Below are positions 37,401 through 49,300 of a stretch of DNA of 64,000 bases, piece after piece. The stretch covers positions 68,420,723 through 68,484,722 of the forward strand of contig NC_069127.1 of NCBI RefSeq assembly GCF_026914265.1. The letters run 5' to 3'. Both the position numbers and the translations under genes were made by a program. The DNA is from Mya arenaria (lineage: Eukaryota > Mollusca > Bivalvia > Myida > Myidae). The notes beneath the pieces were generated by a model. It worked only from the letters and a program-made list of their open reading frames with translations, had not been told where the DNA came from and did no database searches. Every line of letters starts with the position of its first letter. Within the stretch, counting starts at the first letter, position 1.

Positions 37401-40400
37401 CTTGTCCTCATGCCAGGGAATGTTAAGGCAGATTGGATTGCTTTCCATCTTGTCGAAGTTTATGTTGTTCACAGACATCGTGTAGAAGTATTCCCGCCAG
37501 ACTAGCTGACCGATAACAGATATCGTGAACGCCTTCCTTGGGTTAAGCTGATATATTTTACAACATATTTGTTACTGGAAAGTGCATCAGCCAATCCTTT
37601 TACACTAAGCCTTGTCATAGCTAGTTGCTTCTTGTATGTGTTTTACTATAAATGACATACACATGATACGTAAGACAAAATAGCTTCTTGTAATTCTTTG
37701 AGCCATTTTATCGTATTTATCTTTCAAGGAATATAATGTCTATGTACATGTTCATGTAACACATGTCCTACTGGATATAAAAAATAATTCAGCCGCCAAT
37801 GATGTACGAGAATCATTCACTACGGAATACTTTGTCCGTAGTGGCTTTTCTGAAGTGTTTGATGTTTAATAATGCAATCACCTGCTACAGTACTTTTTTA
37901 CAGAGAAGTATCGTAAATATATTGTCTGATAATTTATTGATTTACTATTGAATCACCTGCACAAAAGTATCCCTAAGGGCCCAGTAAAATTTACGTATGG
38001 AGAGACAGCCGAACCTCAGGTAAGCACTTAAACTGAGTGGAGGCCCCGCAACGGCTGGAAACGTCTGGTTCGGCATCACGTTTCCACAACTGAACGCCTG
38101 TGATGGAAAAAGGACCTTCCCATTGTAATGTTTCTTTATATGTGTTTTATGACTTTTTTCAAATAGCTAATAAGAATGGAAATGTAATTTCTTCCAAGTT
38201 GTGAGTCTGCGATAAAGATAGAGGTATGCTGCATAACAAATGACGCTTTATACAATAACTTTGTATTCATATCAAGGAGAGGCTGAGAACTGTATTTCCC
38301 TTAAAATTATTAGTTCAGAAAGAGGGTATTACTAGATAATGCATATTTAAATACACTCACCATCGCCTCAACCCTCATTCTGTGCTGGAAAAGGACCAAT
38401 GCTTTTGACTCGCCACCTTTCCAGTCATTGTGGCGCTGATCCTGTTCTTCACTTTCAGCAAACACACCTACAGGAAATAACATAGATAGTCTCAACGAAT
38501 GACTCTCTGACTGTAGTCTTCAGGCAATATCATCGCCAATCTCAAAGATCAAATCCCATACATATGATTGCCATCTGAGTTACATACAGGGCAATGTATA
38601 GAATCTCTTAGTTAAAGAATCATATTTCACCCAAAAGAGAATTTAAAGAAAACATAAATTTTACAGTCATAAAGGCATAAAGAAGGTTAATATTATTGTT
38701 AGAAGCAAATAAATACAAATAAAGAATTACAATTGGTATCACAAAACGCAGACGAAAAGGTCGATATCTTTTGTTGTTTACTCAATGCCATTTTTTACCT
38801 AAAAATGATAAATACATAAATCGCTTGAGGAGGCGAATTGCCTTTTATTCTTCAAAATTGTAACAAGTTATTAAATTTGCACCTAACCTTCGATTAGAAC
38901 TTACCAAGTAATTGTAGTATACTTCAAAGAGCCTACACTTATTACTTACCCAGTGAGTTGATATCAGGAATGCCGAACAACTCATCATGATCGCTTTTGA
39001 TCTTGAACGTGATTTTGGATAGGTCAGGGGAAGCTACCGGCCTGGGCGGATCACCTACAGCCGTCGCCACTTTATTGAACAGCGAGAAGGTCAGGGGTGG
39101 GTTGCCGCCATTGTTCTGCAAAATTCTTAAAAAGAAACAAAAGGCATGTATAAATTCCTCAACGCTTTAAATTGATTTTGTAAACGTTTAAAGAAATCTC
39201 AACATTTTTGTTCTGTTCAAGGCTTTTCCACAAGGTCGATTAAAAATACGTGGACAGTGTATATGAACCTTTCACTGTAGATAATATTAATATTCATCAT
39301 ATATCCCGTAAATAGTAGAGTGCAAAGTAAAACGGAGCAACCCAATTTCGTCTAGTGACAATGTTTACATAGGTTATAAAACATTTAATATCAGCTGTAA
39401 AATAAATATAGTTGTTGTCACTATCTTTTTAATACTTGCCAGTAATTAAATGAATGCTTAAGCAGCATCAACCTTGATAATACTCACTTTTCACACAGTT
39501 CTTATAATTAAAAAGTAGTATATTTCATAAAATACAAGCGCGCTGATATGACGCTGTATGTTTGTTTGGTTTTATCCTTGATGAATTTTGGTAAAGTTTA
39601 GGCTACTTTAATTGTCCCGGTAGTTTCACTTGTTACATTATTGACAAGTTCCTTTAATGCACAATTAAGCTTAAAATTAGGCTAAATGACAACGTTTCAG
39701 TACTAAAAGAGAGTGATATAAAATAATGAGTAAAGGTAGTTTCACTGCATTTCCTTTACTATGTTTGATCTTTAAAATGCTGCTTACACTTGAGGATCCC
39801 AGAGTACATGCGAGACCTTCTCGACACATTCAACATTGTACTCCTCACAGAGACGCCTCACTTGTGTGTCCCTCTCGTGCCAGATCGCTTCCACGTCCGC
39901 ATCAAATGTCAGCTTTGACACTGACAACTCCTTTAATTATTTATAATAACATTAATCAAACGAGAATCATTGTTATTGGTGACCAATGCAAATAACTACT
40001 GTTAATATGATTTTCTTAAGAACTGTTTGCTTTCTTAGCGACTTATTATTACGACATTTCCTTCCCTGCTTGGTAGGCAATAAAAACAACCATGACGTAA
40101 TATTGTGGGATACAAATCAGTTTATTTGTAGCTTTTTTGCACGACAAGATACATTGCAGGGTTCTCTCAATCAATTGCATTTGGCAGTAAATTAACTCAC
40201 GGCTTTTGCTTCGGGACTTACAGACTTGACAAACCTCAGGTAGTTATATATAATAATGAAGGGTGGCATCACACCTTTGATCCCGACCAAAATACTTTAT
40301 ACAAAGAAGACTCAAATTATGCGTTGACTTTGAGACTCAAATACTTCCAAAACCTCAAGTCGCTTTAAATAACAAATAAGGCTGAACTTACACTGTTGCT

Positions 40401-41579
40401 CTAGACTCACAAAATATCCAAACCTCATGTTTATATATACATATAAAACAAAGAAGGCTTAAATTGAACCTTTAAATTGAGACTACCTTTAGTCGTTATA
40501 AATAAAAAAATAGCATCGACTTACACGATTGCATTGGGACAAACATACTTCACAAGCCTTAAATCGTCATATATAATAAAGAAAGCTGGACTCATACTTT
40601 AAAAATATCTAGGACTTTCATCAGAGTTCAAATGTTAATCCGCATCTTTTCTTTTGTATTTTTCCTTCATTTAGGTAAAATTTTCAACAATAAAAAGAAA
40701 TTCTACTTACCCTGAACAGCTTGGATAGTATGGTTACTAAATGTCCAATGAAAACAAACAGACGTCCACCATCTTTAATGAATTGTTCATCCAGGTCTCG
40801 CAGGCTCTCCAATAGAAAACGCATCCGGTTATACCCGGCTGTACGTGTGCCTGCAGAAATGATACTCATTCTAAGTCAGACAAAGTCAATATGGTATAAA
40901 AACAAAAGCCATGGAGCGAACGCCACTGCTCATTTGTAGTTTATTTAATCGAATATAATTCGACGCTTAATAGAGTCAGAGTTGTGGGCCTTCATAAAGC
41001 ATAAAATTACATAACAGATCGTTAATTAAAGTTTGAATGTAACAGCATTCAAAGCCAACAATAACAAATTACAATATACACGTATCTTTGCCAATATGTT
41101 TAGCATATAACTTATAAATCTCTGTATTAGTTTACCAGTTAAAATATACATATTTATTTCAGAGTGTTATCGGTGTCATTTCAATTGCATGATACATGCC
41201 TGAGGTCCCTATTTCTGTTCAACTACCAATTTAACAATTGTATATATAAGTGGTTAACCCTGCATGTGAATGCAAAAGCGACCCTTTATCAATAATTTTA
41301 CAGATGGCGAGAGAGCCAATTACTTTTTTTCTTCTTAAATTGTTTGTTTTTATGAACGCGATTATGGCGAAAAGATACACATAAATCTCTTAACTTTATA
41401 CCTGCTACTTCCCCATCAAAGATGAAGATTGGATACAACTCGCCACCGTCCTCTACCGCATTAAGTAGGGCGGGATTGTCGTGAAGACGCAGACCATGTC
41501 TGAACCAGTGGATGCAGACTGGTTTGTCACTTACGAGGTTTGCATTAAACATCTTGGAAGGATGCAAATCTGACGAGTC
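34474..41579 (-). CDS. cry1: Type I (Drosophila-like) cryptochrome, copy B
   Basis: Eleven exons: 41402-41579, 40711-40850, 39788-39930, 38950-39125, 38361-38467, 37957-38097, 37377-37547, 36852-36992, 36291-36448, 34960-35159, 34474-34619. Joined length is 1701 nt (566 codons plus stop), all phases matching copies A and C. Motifs include [67 protein letters not shown] and [13 protein letters not shown]. The Trp chain and the N5-facing Cys are kept. By eye it is the most diverged of the three (LVWRE for LMWRE, AGSW for AGNW, ELSVSK for EWSVSK). Its tail after [10 protein letters not shown] is different, ending in CDELVEI. There is no Met where A and C have one near the exon 1 start; the first in-frame Met is 11 codons in, so an upstream coding exon is likely. 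It has the shortest introns of the three. Confidence 0.93.
35190..35260 (-). pseudogene. Degenerate partial copy of exon 10 in cry-B intron 9
   Basis: TTTTGGGGCGCTCCACGG followed by CTAAAACTGGTAAC (35220-35253) matches the middle of exon 10 (GGGAGCCTTCCACGG, CAAACAGGTAGCG) in order and orientation, just upstream of the real exon. It is a single unit; cry-C has several. Confidence 0.5.
35514..35830. repeat. Dispersed repeat, copy in cry-B intron 9
   Basis: Matches 19376-19990: AAGGACCAAAACATGAA, GAGGTTCAATATTGAGCA, GTTGCAACATATG. Same orientation, with different end points. Confidence 0.65.
36407..36409 (-). other. Flavin-N5-facing codon of cry-B: Cys (TGT)
   Basis: It lies in DWSVCAGSW, the same residue number (413) as in cry-A. 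Confidence 0.88.
40195..40640 (-). repeat. Degenerate intron-2 minisatellite, cry-B
   Basis: About five or six units of 60-90 bp carry, on the plus strand, variants of GGACTTACAGACTT, CAAACCTCAAGTCG, ATATATAATAAAGAA and GCTGGACTCA. It belongs to the same family as 52340-53160 in cry-C. cry-A has about one unit (31035-31085). Confidence 0.72.
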
Positions 41580-41929
41580 CTGCAACAGTTATTGTATATG
41601 TATAAAGTGCCCTCGTTCTAAAAAGGAACATGACAGAAAAAACATCAGTTCTACCAGTCAGGCGTAACAAAACACAAATGTTTGTTCCCAGTTTCCCGGC
41701 GTTATTTTGCTCTACCTTTTGGTATATCTTTGCGATGTTTGATTGCAATGTAGAAACGCGGTATGTAGCTTTTATGAAAGCTGTTATTGATTCAATAAGT
41801 AGCTTTTTCATTCGTAGTTACTTCCCTTTTTACATGTATTGCAATGTTTTAAAATGATAGAAGCCGCAGTATGAAGCTTTATTGAATATGAAACCAATTT
41901 AACATGGGGTTTATCAATATGTAAAAGTA

Positions 41930-42720
41930 TTAGATGATTGAGAATAGTTTGAATCCGTACCAATTTTATCCGGAGCTCCACAAGGTACGTACTTGGGTCA
42001 TTGATGTTCCTGTTTCACATAAACGACCTACCATATTCAGTGTCTTTAAAAGTCAGACTATTCTCTGATGATCGTCTTCTTCATTTAGAAATCGAATCTG
42101 AACAAGACCATATTACTTGACAGAAACACATCCAATCACTAGAGACTTGAGGCATGAGGTTCAACGAAAAAAGGAGACATTCTTCCTTCTAACTGCAAAA
42201 TCCCCTCACTTCTATTCTTTTTGTAGACATATTTAAAACAATTTAATGATAAAACATATCTCGGATTAACAACTTCTCAAGATCTCAAATGGTCATCCTA
42301 TATCAATAAATTAACCAAAAAGACAAAATTGACACGTCTCTTCTACAAAGAAACTTGAAGAACTGTCCATACGGCTACAAAAAAAAAACAATAGACACAT
42401 ATCGAACGTATCCAGATATAAGCCAAAGGGTTCTTAACAAATGATTGCAAAATCAAAGACCCGGGCTGTGTTTTACAGATGCTTGCCAAACTGGAAGGCC
42501 GTGGAGAAAACAGATTTTTCTTCCTTTACAAAATGATGCCGGCTACACTAACGACGATTTCATCACTATAAAATCTAGATATTTAAAATATATAAATATG
42601 TCTGTGACTTTTAAACATCGGATTTTTCGAAAAGATACAGTGTGAATTATTATAGACCATTTCAGGAAAATTGTTCAAAACTAATCAATAGAAGTTTTCG
42701 TTACAGACAATTGAAACCAT
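41930..42720 (+). mobile_element. Decayed Jockey/CR1-like LINE reverse-transcriptase fragment
   Basis: Broken plus-strand frames read SGAPQGT, FHINDLPYSVSLKVRLFSDD, then YLGLTTSQDLKW and SYINKLTKK, then RFLTNDCKIKD and GYTNDDFITIKSRY. This matches the order of RT motifs and C-terminal region common in Jockey/CR1-type elements. Both ends are missing and frames are interrupted many times, so it is old. Confidence 0.75.
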
Positions 42721-43226
42721 CCGGAAAATAGTGTGTGCCTACTGCGGGGTGAAACCAATGACTTTTCGAGAACTAGCTAAGGCGCACAACCGACTTCTCT
42801 TACTAGGTCGGCTGGTTCAAATTGTACCCATATACAAATTAACCTTTATAGCCACGTAATGTTTCGTTTCAGAATAAAATCGCCATTTGAAAACTCAGAT
42901 GCAATATTCAAAAGTATGACACAAGATATATTTTTTCTTAGTAACTGACTCATATTTATAATAATAATATAATCAAACCAAATAACAGTTTCAGGTTTTA
43001 TTGTTTTATTGAACAACGACATACAAGCAAACACTATGACCAAAGAACATCTACAACACAGAAAGTTAACATATACACAAGTATCGAAAAGCATTGTTAA
43101 GAAGTGTTTCGATTGTTAAACCTGCAATACATGCTTTCAAATAAGTTTGCCATTTACACAAACGGTACAAAAAAGTGATGTCCATTCAGGTGCAATATGC
43201 TGTGTATGATAGTGTACATGTTGTGT

Positions 43227-43232
43227 TTTATT
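43227..43232 (-). terminator. Candidate poly(A) signal of cry-C (AATAAA)
   Basis: AATAAA on the gene strand about 120 nt after the cry-C stop; another lies at about 43004-43009. Confidence 0.45.
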
Positions 43233-43351
43233 TCTGCTGTTCAGTCACGATATGTTTCAAATATTCAATAAAATCCTGCTAAAGTGCCTTGTCAAAAAGG
43301 CAGTCGAATTAATTGAAAACCACACACCCGAACAAAACCCGTCCCCGAGAC

Positions 43352-46300
43352 TCACATTCCCAAGAGCCCGTCACATAACATCCCTTCACTCGTCTCCTCT
43401 TTACCCAACGAACATGTCCCAGTGTGTGTCCCCGGCACCCAGACAAACTTGCTAACTTCGTCAGAGTTGGCTGGACCACAATGCTCTATTTCTGCAACAA
43501 AACTGGGTTTTAATTATCTCCTTTATATCACAACAAAAGTTCGGCTCCCATTTCTTTAATAAACCTAAGAGTCGTTTCAACCACCCTATACAATATTTCA
43601 AAATATGCATCAGTTCCAGGTTTAAAAAATATCAATTTGAATTAACATATTGAGTTGCAAATATGAACACCTCAATGTGCATTAAAACCAATGAGACTCA
43701 GATCGATTTTCTTTTCATCCCCATCATATTTTACAAAGGAAACATGAAAAGAAATCAGTTGATGACCTACCTTTGCCAGTGGCGACCAGTTTATTCTTCA
43801 CTTCCATCATAATGTTGTAGTTTTTCTTTGATGCCTTCCCGTGGTCCACCATGGGCTTGGGGTAGTCTTCGCCGATAACACAATGAGCTTTCTCCTGGAC
43901 CGACTTGGGGGCTTTCCATGGCTCAAACAGGTAGCGAAGGGGCATGTCCTTTAACACAGGCAGGTAACGTCTGTGGAGAAATGTGATGAAATATAAATAT
44001 GTTAAATACTGCTAGGCCTTTTTCTGAACAGACTTAAGGGTTGTTTCACGGATCAATTAACACAAGGAAATGCCCTTCATTAGTGACAGGTAACGTCTGT
44101 TGAGAAATATTTTAAATCATAAGGGCTTTAAATATTAGTAAGTGTTCTTCTGCGCGGATTTGGAAACCTTTCCCTATTCAAACAGTTACATAGGGACATG
44201 TCCTTCAATACTTGCAATTAACGGCTGTAGGGAGTTGTTATAAAACATAAGGATGTGAAATACAGGTATGCCTTCTTCTGTATTGTCATGGGGGCCTTCT
44301 TCGACTAAAGAGGGTAAGAAATGGGCATTAATTTCAACACCGGCTGATAATATCTTAAGGAAAATGTAATAAAACATGAGGATGTTAAGCCTTTTTCTGG
44401 ACATAATTTTGCCATCCATAGTTCAAACAAGTACCGAAGGGGCATGTCCTTCAACACTGGCAGGTAAAGTTTGTTGTGAAAAGCACATACAAACTCTAAC
44501 GAATTACTAATTAGCACAGTGTTATATAACAGTAAAATATCAAATACTCTTAAGTCTTCTTTTGGGCCGACTTGGAGGTCTTTCTTTACTCAAAGAGGTC
44601 GCGAAGGGACATGACCTTCAAACTGGCATGCAACATCTGTACTCAATTCTTAAGTCTGGTGAAGCCCAACTTCCTGCAATTGAAAACTCACTCACCTGAC
44701 ATAAACACCATCCGGGTCAAGCTTGCGTCCGTATCGCACGGGACAGAAACATTTAGGGCACTGGAGGATCTTCTCGAAGGCGGAGCTAGACATCCACATC
44801 CAGTTTCCCGCATTAACTGACCAATCAGCATCTATCAGGTACTTGTCAAACACCTAAATATCCAGAACACATGACATATGAATAATAAAAAAGCTTCACA
44901 ACAAAAGTTCCTGACATGTGGTACATAAAACTATATAAACCGTGATGTTCTCAATTATCCATATTTCCAACCTTTGTTGGGGGGGGGGGGGGGGGGGGGG
45001 GGGGGGCGGGGGGGGGGTACTATTTCGGGGCTGGTTTTATCGATTTTGCTAAATAAGAATAAGTTTTTCGATGTATTGCAATGTTTTAAATGACTGTAAG
45101 GCAATGATAAAAGCCTGATCTGAAGATGGACATAATGTGACGAAACACATGTATAGTATTACACATAAATAAACAACCTTGAGCCCCTCCTCCCAACTGA
45201 GCCAGAGATCCCCACGGGTTAGAAAGGTGGACGCTGCGTGACGACACACATGGTGAATCCAACCCTCGGTTTTTAGCTGCTTCATGATCGCGTCAATCCA
45301 AGGGTAACCAGTTTCTCCCTGGTATAAATAGAATCCTTCTATTATATATTAATCTAGTCAATACTTAATAATACAAAACTAATTTACATAGAGAGAAACA
45401 CAAATAAATGTTGTTGTTTTTTATAATGCACACATTTGTTATAAAGACCCCCGTTGAAATGCCCTTTTAATATTTCAGACACAGTGATACTCGGACACAG
45501 CTGACCATGCCGTATAACTCGATAGAGGAAATAAAGCTATCGGACGTGATACCGAATTAAAACAGAAATTTAAACACAAAGAAAAATAGTCAACTTTACA
45601 TCTTCCTTTTCAAACAAAGATCCGACAAGATAACAAGAAACGAAAATACTCGATAATAGGGCGACAACATATAACTTTTTTTCCTATTAGTGATACTTAA
45701 GACCATTCCGCTTTGTGTGTGCTATCACAAATTATGCCAGGAGGACTATAATGCTTTGTAGTTTTTAAAAAAAAAATACAAACACACACACAAACAAAAC
45801 AAAGAATCAAAAACCGCCAACTAGTAATATACCTGTTCCCACTTCTTCAGTTTTTCCGTATCCTGATACCAGGGAATGTTCAGGCAGATTGGGTTGCTGT
45901 CCATCTTGTCGTAGTTTATGTTGTTCACAGACATCGTGTAGAAGTACTCCCGCCACATCAGCTGGCCGACCGCAGATATCGTGAACCTTTTCCCTGGGTA
46001 TTGCTGATAGAGTAATAAATGATACAGAGTTCCTATTAGAAAGTGTATCAAAGACACCATCTAGCACTAAGCTGTACAATAGCTGGTTGCTGCTTGTCTG
46101 TTTTCTACTTAAAAAGGAATACACAGGATAGTTAAGTAGTAAGTAAACTGCCAGTCAGTTATTTCTTTCAGCTCAAAAGTTCATTTAAATGAACATGAAA
46201 TGTCGTACAGGTCCAGCAAATCAGCCAGTCACCAATGAGAATCCTTCTCTGTAGACAAATTTGGCCACAGTGGTTTTTACTGACAAAATATTATTTACAA

Positions 46301-49300
46301 ATTGGTCAAATGATCTATTGATTGGCTAGTAAATACCTTTAGATAAGCATCCCTGAGGCTCCAGTATAATTTACGTATGGAGAGACAGCCGAACCTTAGG
46401 TATGCACTCATACTGAGTGGAGGACCCGCGATTTGAGGAAATGTCTGGTTCGGCATCACGTTACCACAGCTGAACGCCTGTAATGAGACATGATCTCCTC
46501 ATCATTACGTATTAAGCAAAAAGATAAGAATCGATTAATGCACATTCTTTTACGTAGTACATCATTTAAAGATAAGGTATTCTTCATCAACATTAATGTA
46601 TATAATTACTTTTGTACATCGAGTGTGAATTATGTTCTATCGTAAATATATAAACTCACCATCTCCTCAACCCTCATTCTGTGTCGGAACAGGTCCAGAG
46701 CCTTTGACTCGCCACCCTCCCAGATATTATGGCGCCGATTCTGTTTTTCACTTTCCGCAAACACACCTACAGGAAACAACGTGTTAATTCAAGTATTCAA
46801 TCCAAAAATGTATTCTTTATTACTTACATTAAGAACGGCATAACGGCTTTAAAGAGATTCAAATTGGCAAAACAAATGACAAAAAAAGAAATCATGAAGT
46901 ATTCCTTCACCGACTCAAAACGGCATTGAAACAGCTACAGATAGAGACACAGCATCCTTTCTAAACTGTTTCCTTTGCTTCAAGTGAAACCTCGATAGCA
47001 CTTATACGATCCAGAATTGTCAAATGCAACCTCATTCCTTCCATCAGTTACTATAATGGCATACGACGTAAGCAACGTTATATATAGTATTGAATCCTTC
47101 CAAGGCTTGCTGTTCACTTATATTAAGTCCGAGGCCAATAAAAGAAGGTGTAGATGTTTGGGTTGAACCATTTTCTAATATCTACAACACACTACTTCGA
47201 CGTTTACCGTTTCATTCCTCTTGGAAAATTGTAAATGCTGCACCAATCTCTAAAAAGTCAGATCCATCATTCATCGACTCTTACAAATTTCCATTCTGGC
47301 TTTATCAAAGATTATTGTACTGTGAACCAACTAACGACATTTGTCTAGCAATGTACGCAGGAAAAGAAGTTTGTGATATTCTTAAGCTTTTTACAGAGTA
47401 TGGCATCGTGGCCTTCTTCTCAAACTCTCTTCTATTGGTATTCATGCTACCCTTCCTGTTGTTCTCCTACATGTTGGACCGAAAGCAAACAGTTGTTACT
47501 TCAAAACTCGTATTCGAGCTGGAATTCCATCAAGCTGGAATGCAAGCGTACGACATGGCTCCATTCTCGGCCCTCTCCTAGTTCTAGTCTTAACCGACGA
47601 TGTCAAAGCCAATATTCGCTTCTGCTGATGACACCAGATTATTTATAATAGCGTGGACGACCCTATCGAAGCTAGTTCCGTTCTCAATGTATTGCCAAAA
47701 CTCGATGGTCTAAATCTTGGCTGGTATCTTTCTACCATGCCAAAACAAAGTCGATGCTTTTCTCACGCAAACGCAAACCCAAGTACCAATAGTTGTCAAG
47801 TACCAGTGTGTCAAGTGAAATTCACAATACCTGCCTTTTCCTTATTTATCGGACGACGTAAAATCGACATAACCTAAAATACGTTGGTTTTGTTTCTTAG
47901 CTACATGTAGTTATTACTCAACGAATTCTAGTCCCTAACATAAGTAGCCATATCACTATTTTTCCAGAATAAGTCAACCCCAACAATGAAATGAACTTAA
48001 GTATTTAAAGTAATATAAGTATTTAAAAAGCTTGTTTTCAGATCCATTCAGAAACATTTTATATAATATATTTTTGTAAAGTGTGCATTCGGTGTTGTAT
48101 TTAAATGAACTGAATAAATAATGGTTCAACAAAACAAGGGCGAGCACACCTACGACAAATAACATAGTCGATCCAAGGATTTAATTCCAAACTTTAGTCT
48201 TAGTTAACGGCATACATAAGCAATATATCGTACACATAATTTGAAAACAACAATAATTTCATCAGAACAGGAACTTGAAGATGATTTAAGAAGTTCAACT
48301 TTTACGTACCAATTGAGTGGGTTTACTCCAAAGAACCTGTACTAATAACTTACCAAGTTTGTGGATATCAGGAATGCCGAACAACTTGTCGTGATCGCTT
48401 TTAACCATGAACGTGACTTTGGATAGGTCCGGGGAAGCTACCGGCCGGGGCGGGTCACCTACAGCCGCTGCCACTTGATTGAACAGCGAGTAGGTCAGGG
48501 GTGGGTTGCCGCAGTTGTTCTTTAAAATTCTAAAAAAGAACTTAAAATCATTTTGTATTTTCTCAAGAACTAAATATATATTCTGTTTACATTTTTATTT
48601 CTCTTTAAACTGTCATTAATTTAAAGTAATTCTTATTTTGTTCAATATAACAATGAAAAATGTATCGCATTGCTTATTTTTAACTTATTTACTTAAAAAA
48701 ATACAAAGAAAGGTACAGGGTCAAGTCTAGTAGTAAAACAATAAGGCAAAACCCCTGTTAAGACGCAAGAGGCTAGGGTCCAATAGACTCTGGATAAAAG
48801 ATACACAACGTATAGACAAAACATAAATACCCCACATGCGTGAACAAAGAGCATTAATATTTCTTATATATGTCATGTAAATAAGAGACCATCATTTTGT
48901 ATTCAATTAACTTAATTGAACCAGAGTAAAAAAACGTGGACTGTGTACTCATTAATTGTCCCTTTATAATTATTTTATATTAATGTATTTACTTACCCAA
49001 GAAATCGTCAGAATTTTATCAGGTACATTGATATAGTTTGAAGTATTAGAAAAGTAATTAAGAACAAGATTGTGCAACATTTCAATTGGCGGTCTGTTCA
49101 TAGTATGTTCAATGGCTTTATCAGTCTTTAAACCAATTTCTTTGAAATTTGACTTTTTTAAAAACAATACTGTAATTTTATAAATGTTTTTTTTACAATA
49201 ATTGGAAATAACATTTATAAATAACATGCAAAACGCGCTGAGATGAGGCCTTTAGTTCACCCCTTTTTCATTCGCAGTTGAGAATATAGTTTTGGTGATA

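Larger units (their letters stand above)
41580..43351. other. Intergenic region between cry-C and cry-B
   Basis: About 1.8 kb. It holds a decayed LINE fragment at 41930-42720 and the 3' UTR of cry-C. A cry-B promoter and any 5' exon should lie here, but I could not identify them. Confidence 0.5.

Noticed and set aside
21739-44853. Classifying the genes as (6-4) photolyases or vertebrate-type CRY2
   Set aside because: [40 protein letters not shown] and the C-terminal FVW motif fit Drosophila-type CRY much better, despite the photolyase-like His pair and the Asn in cry-C.
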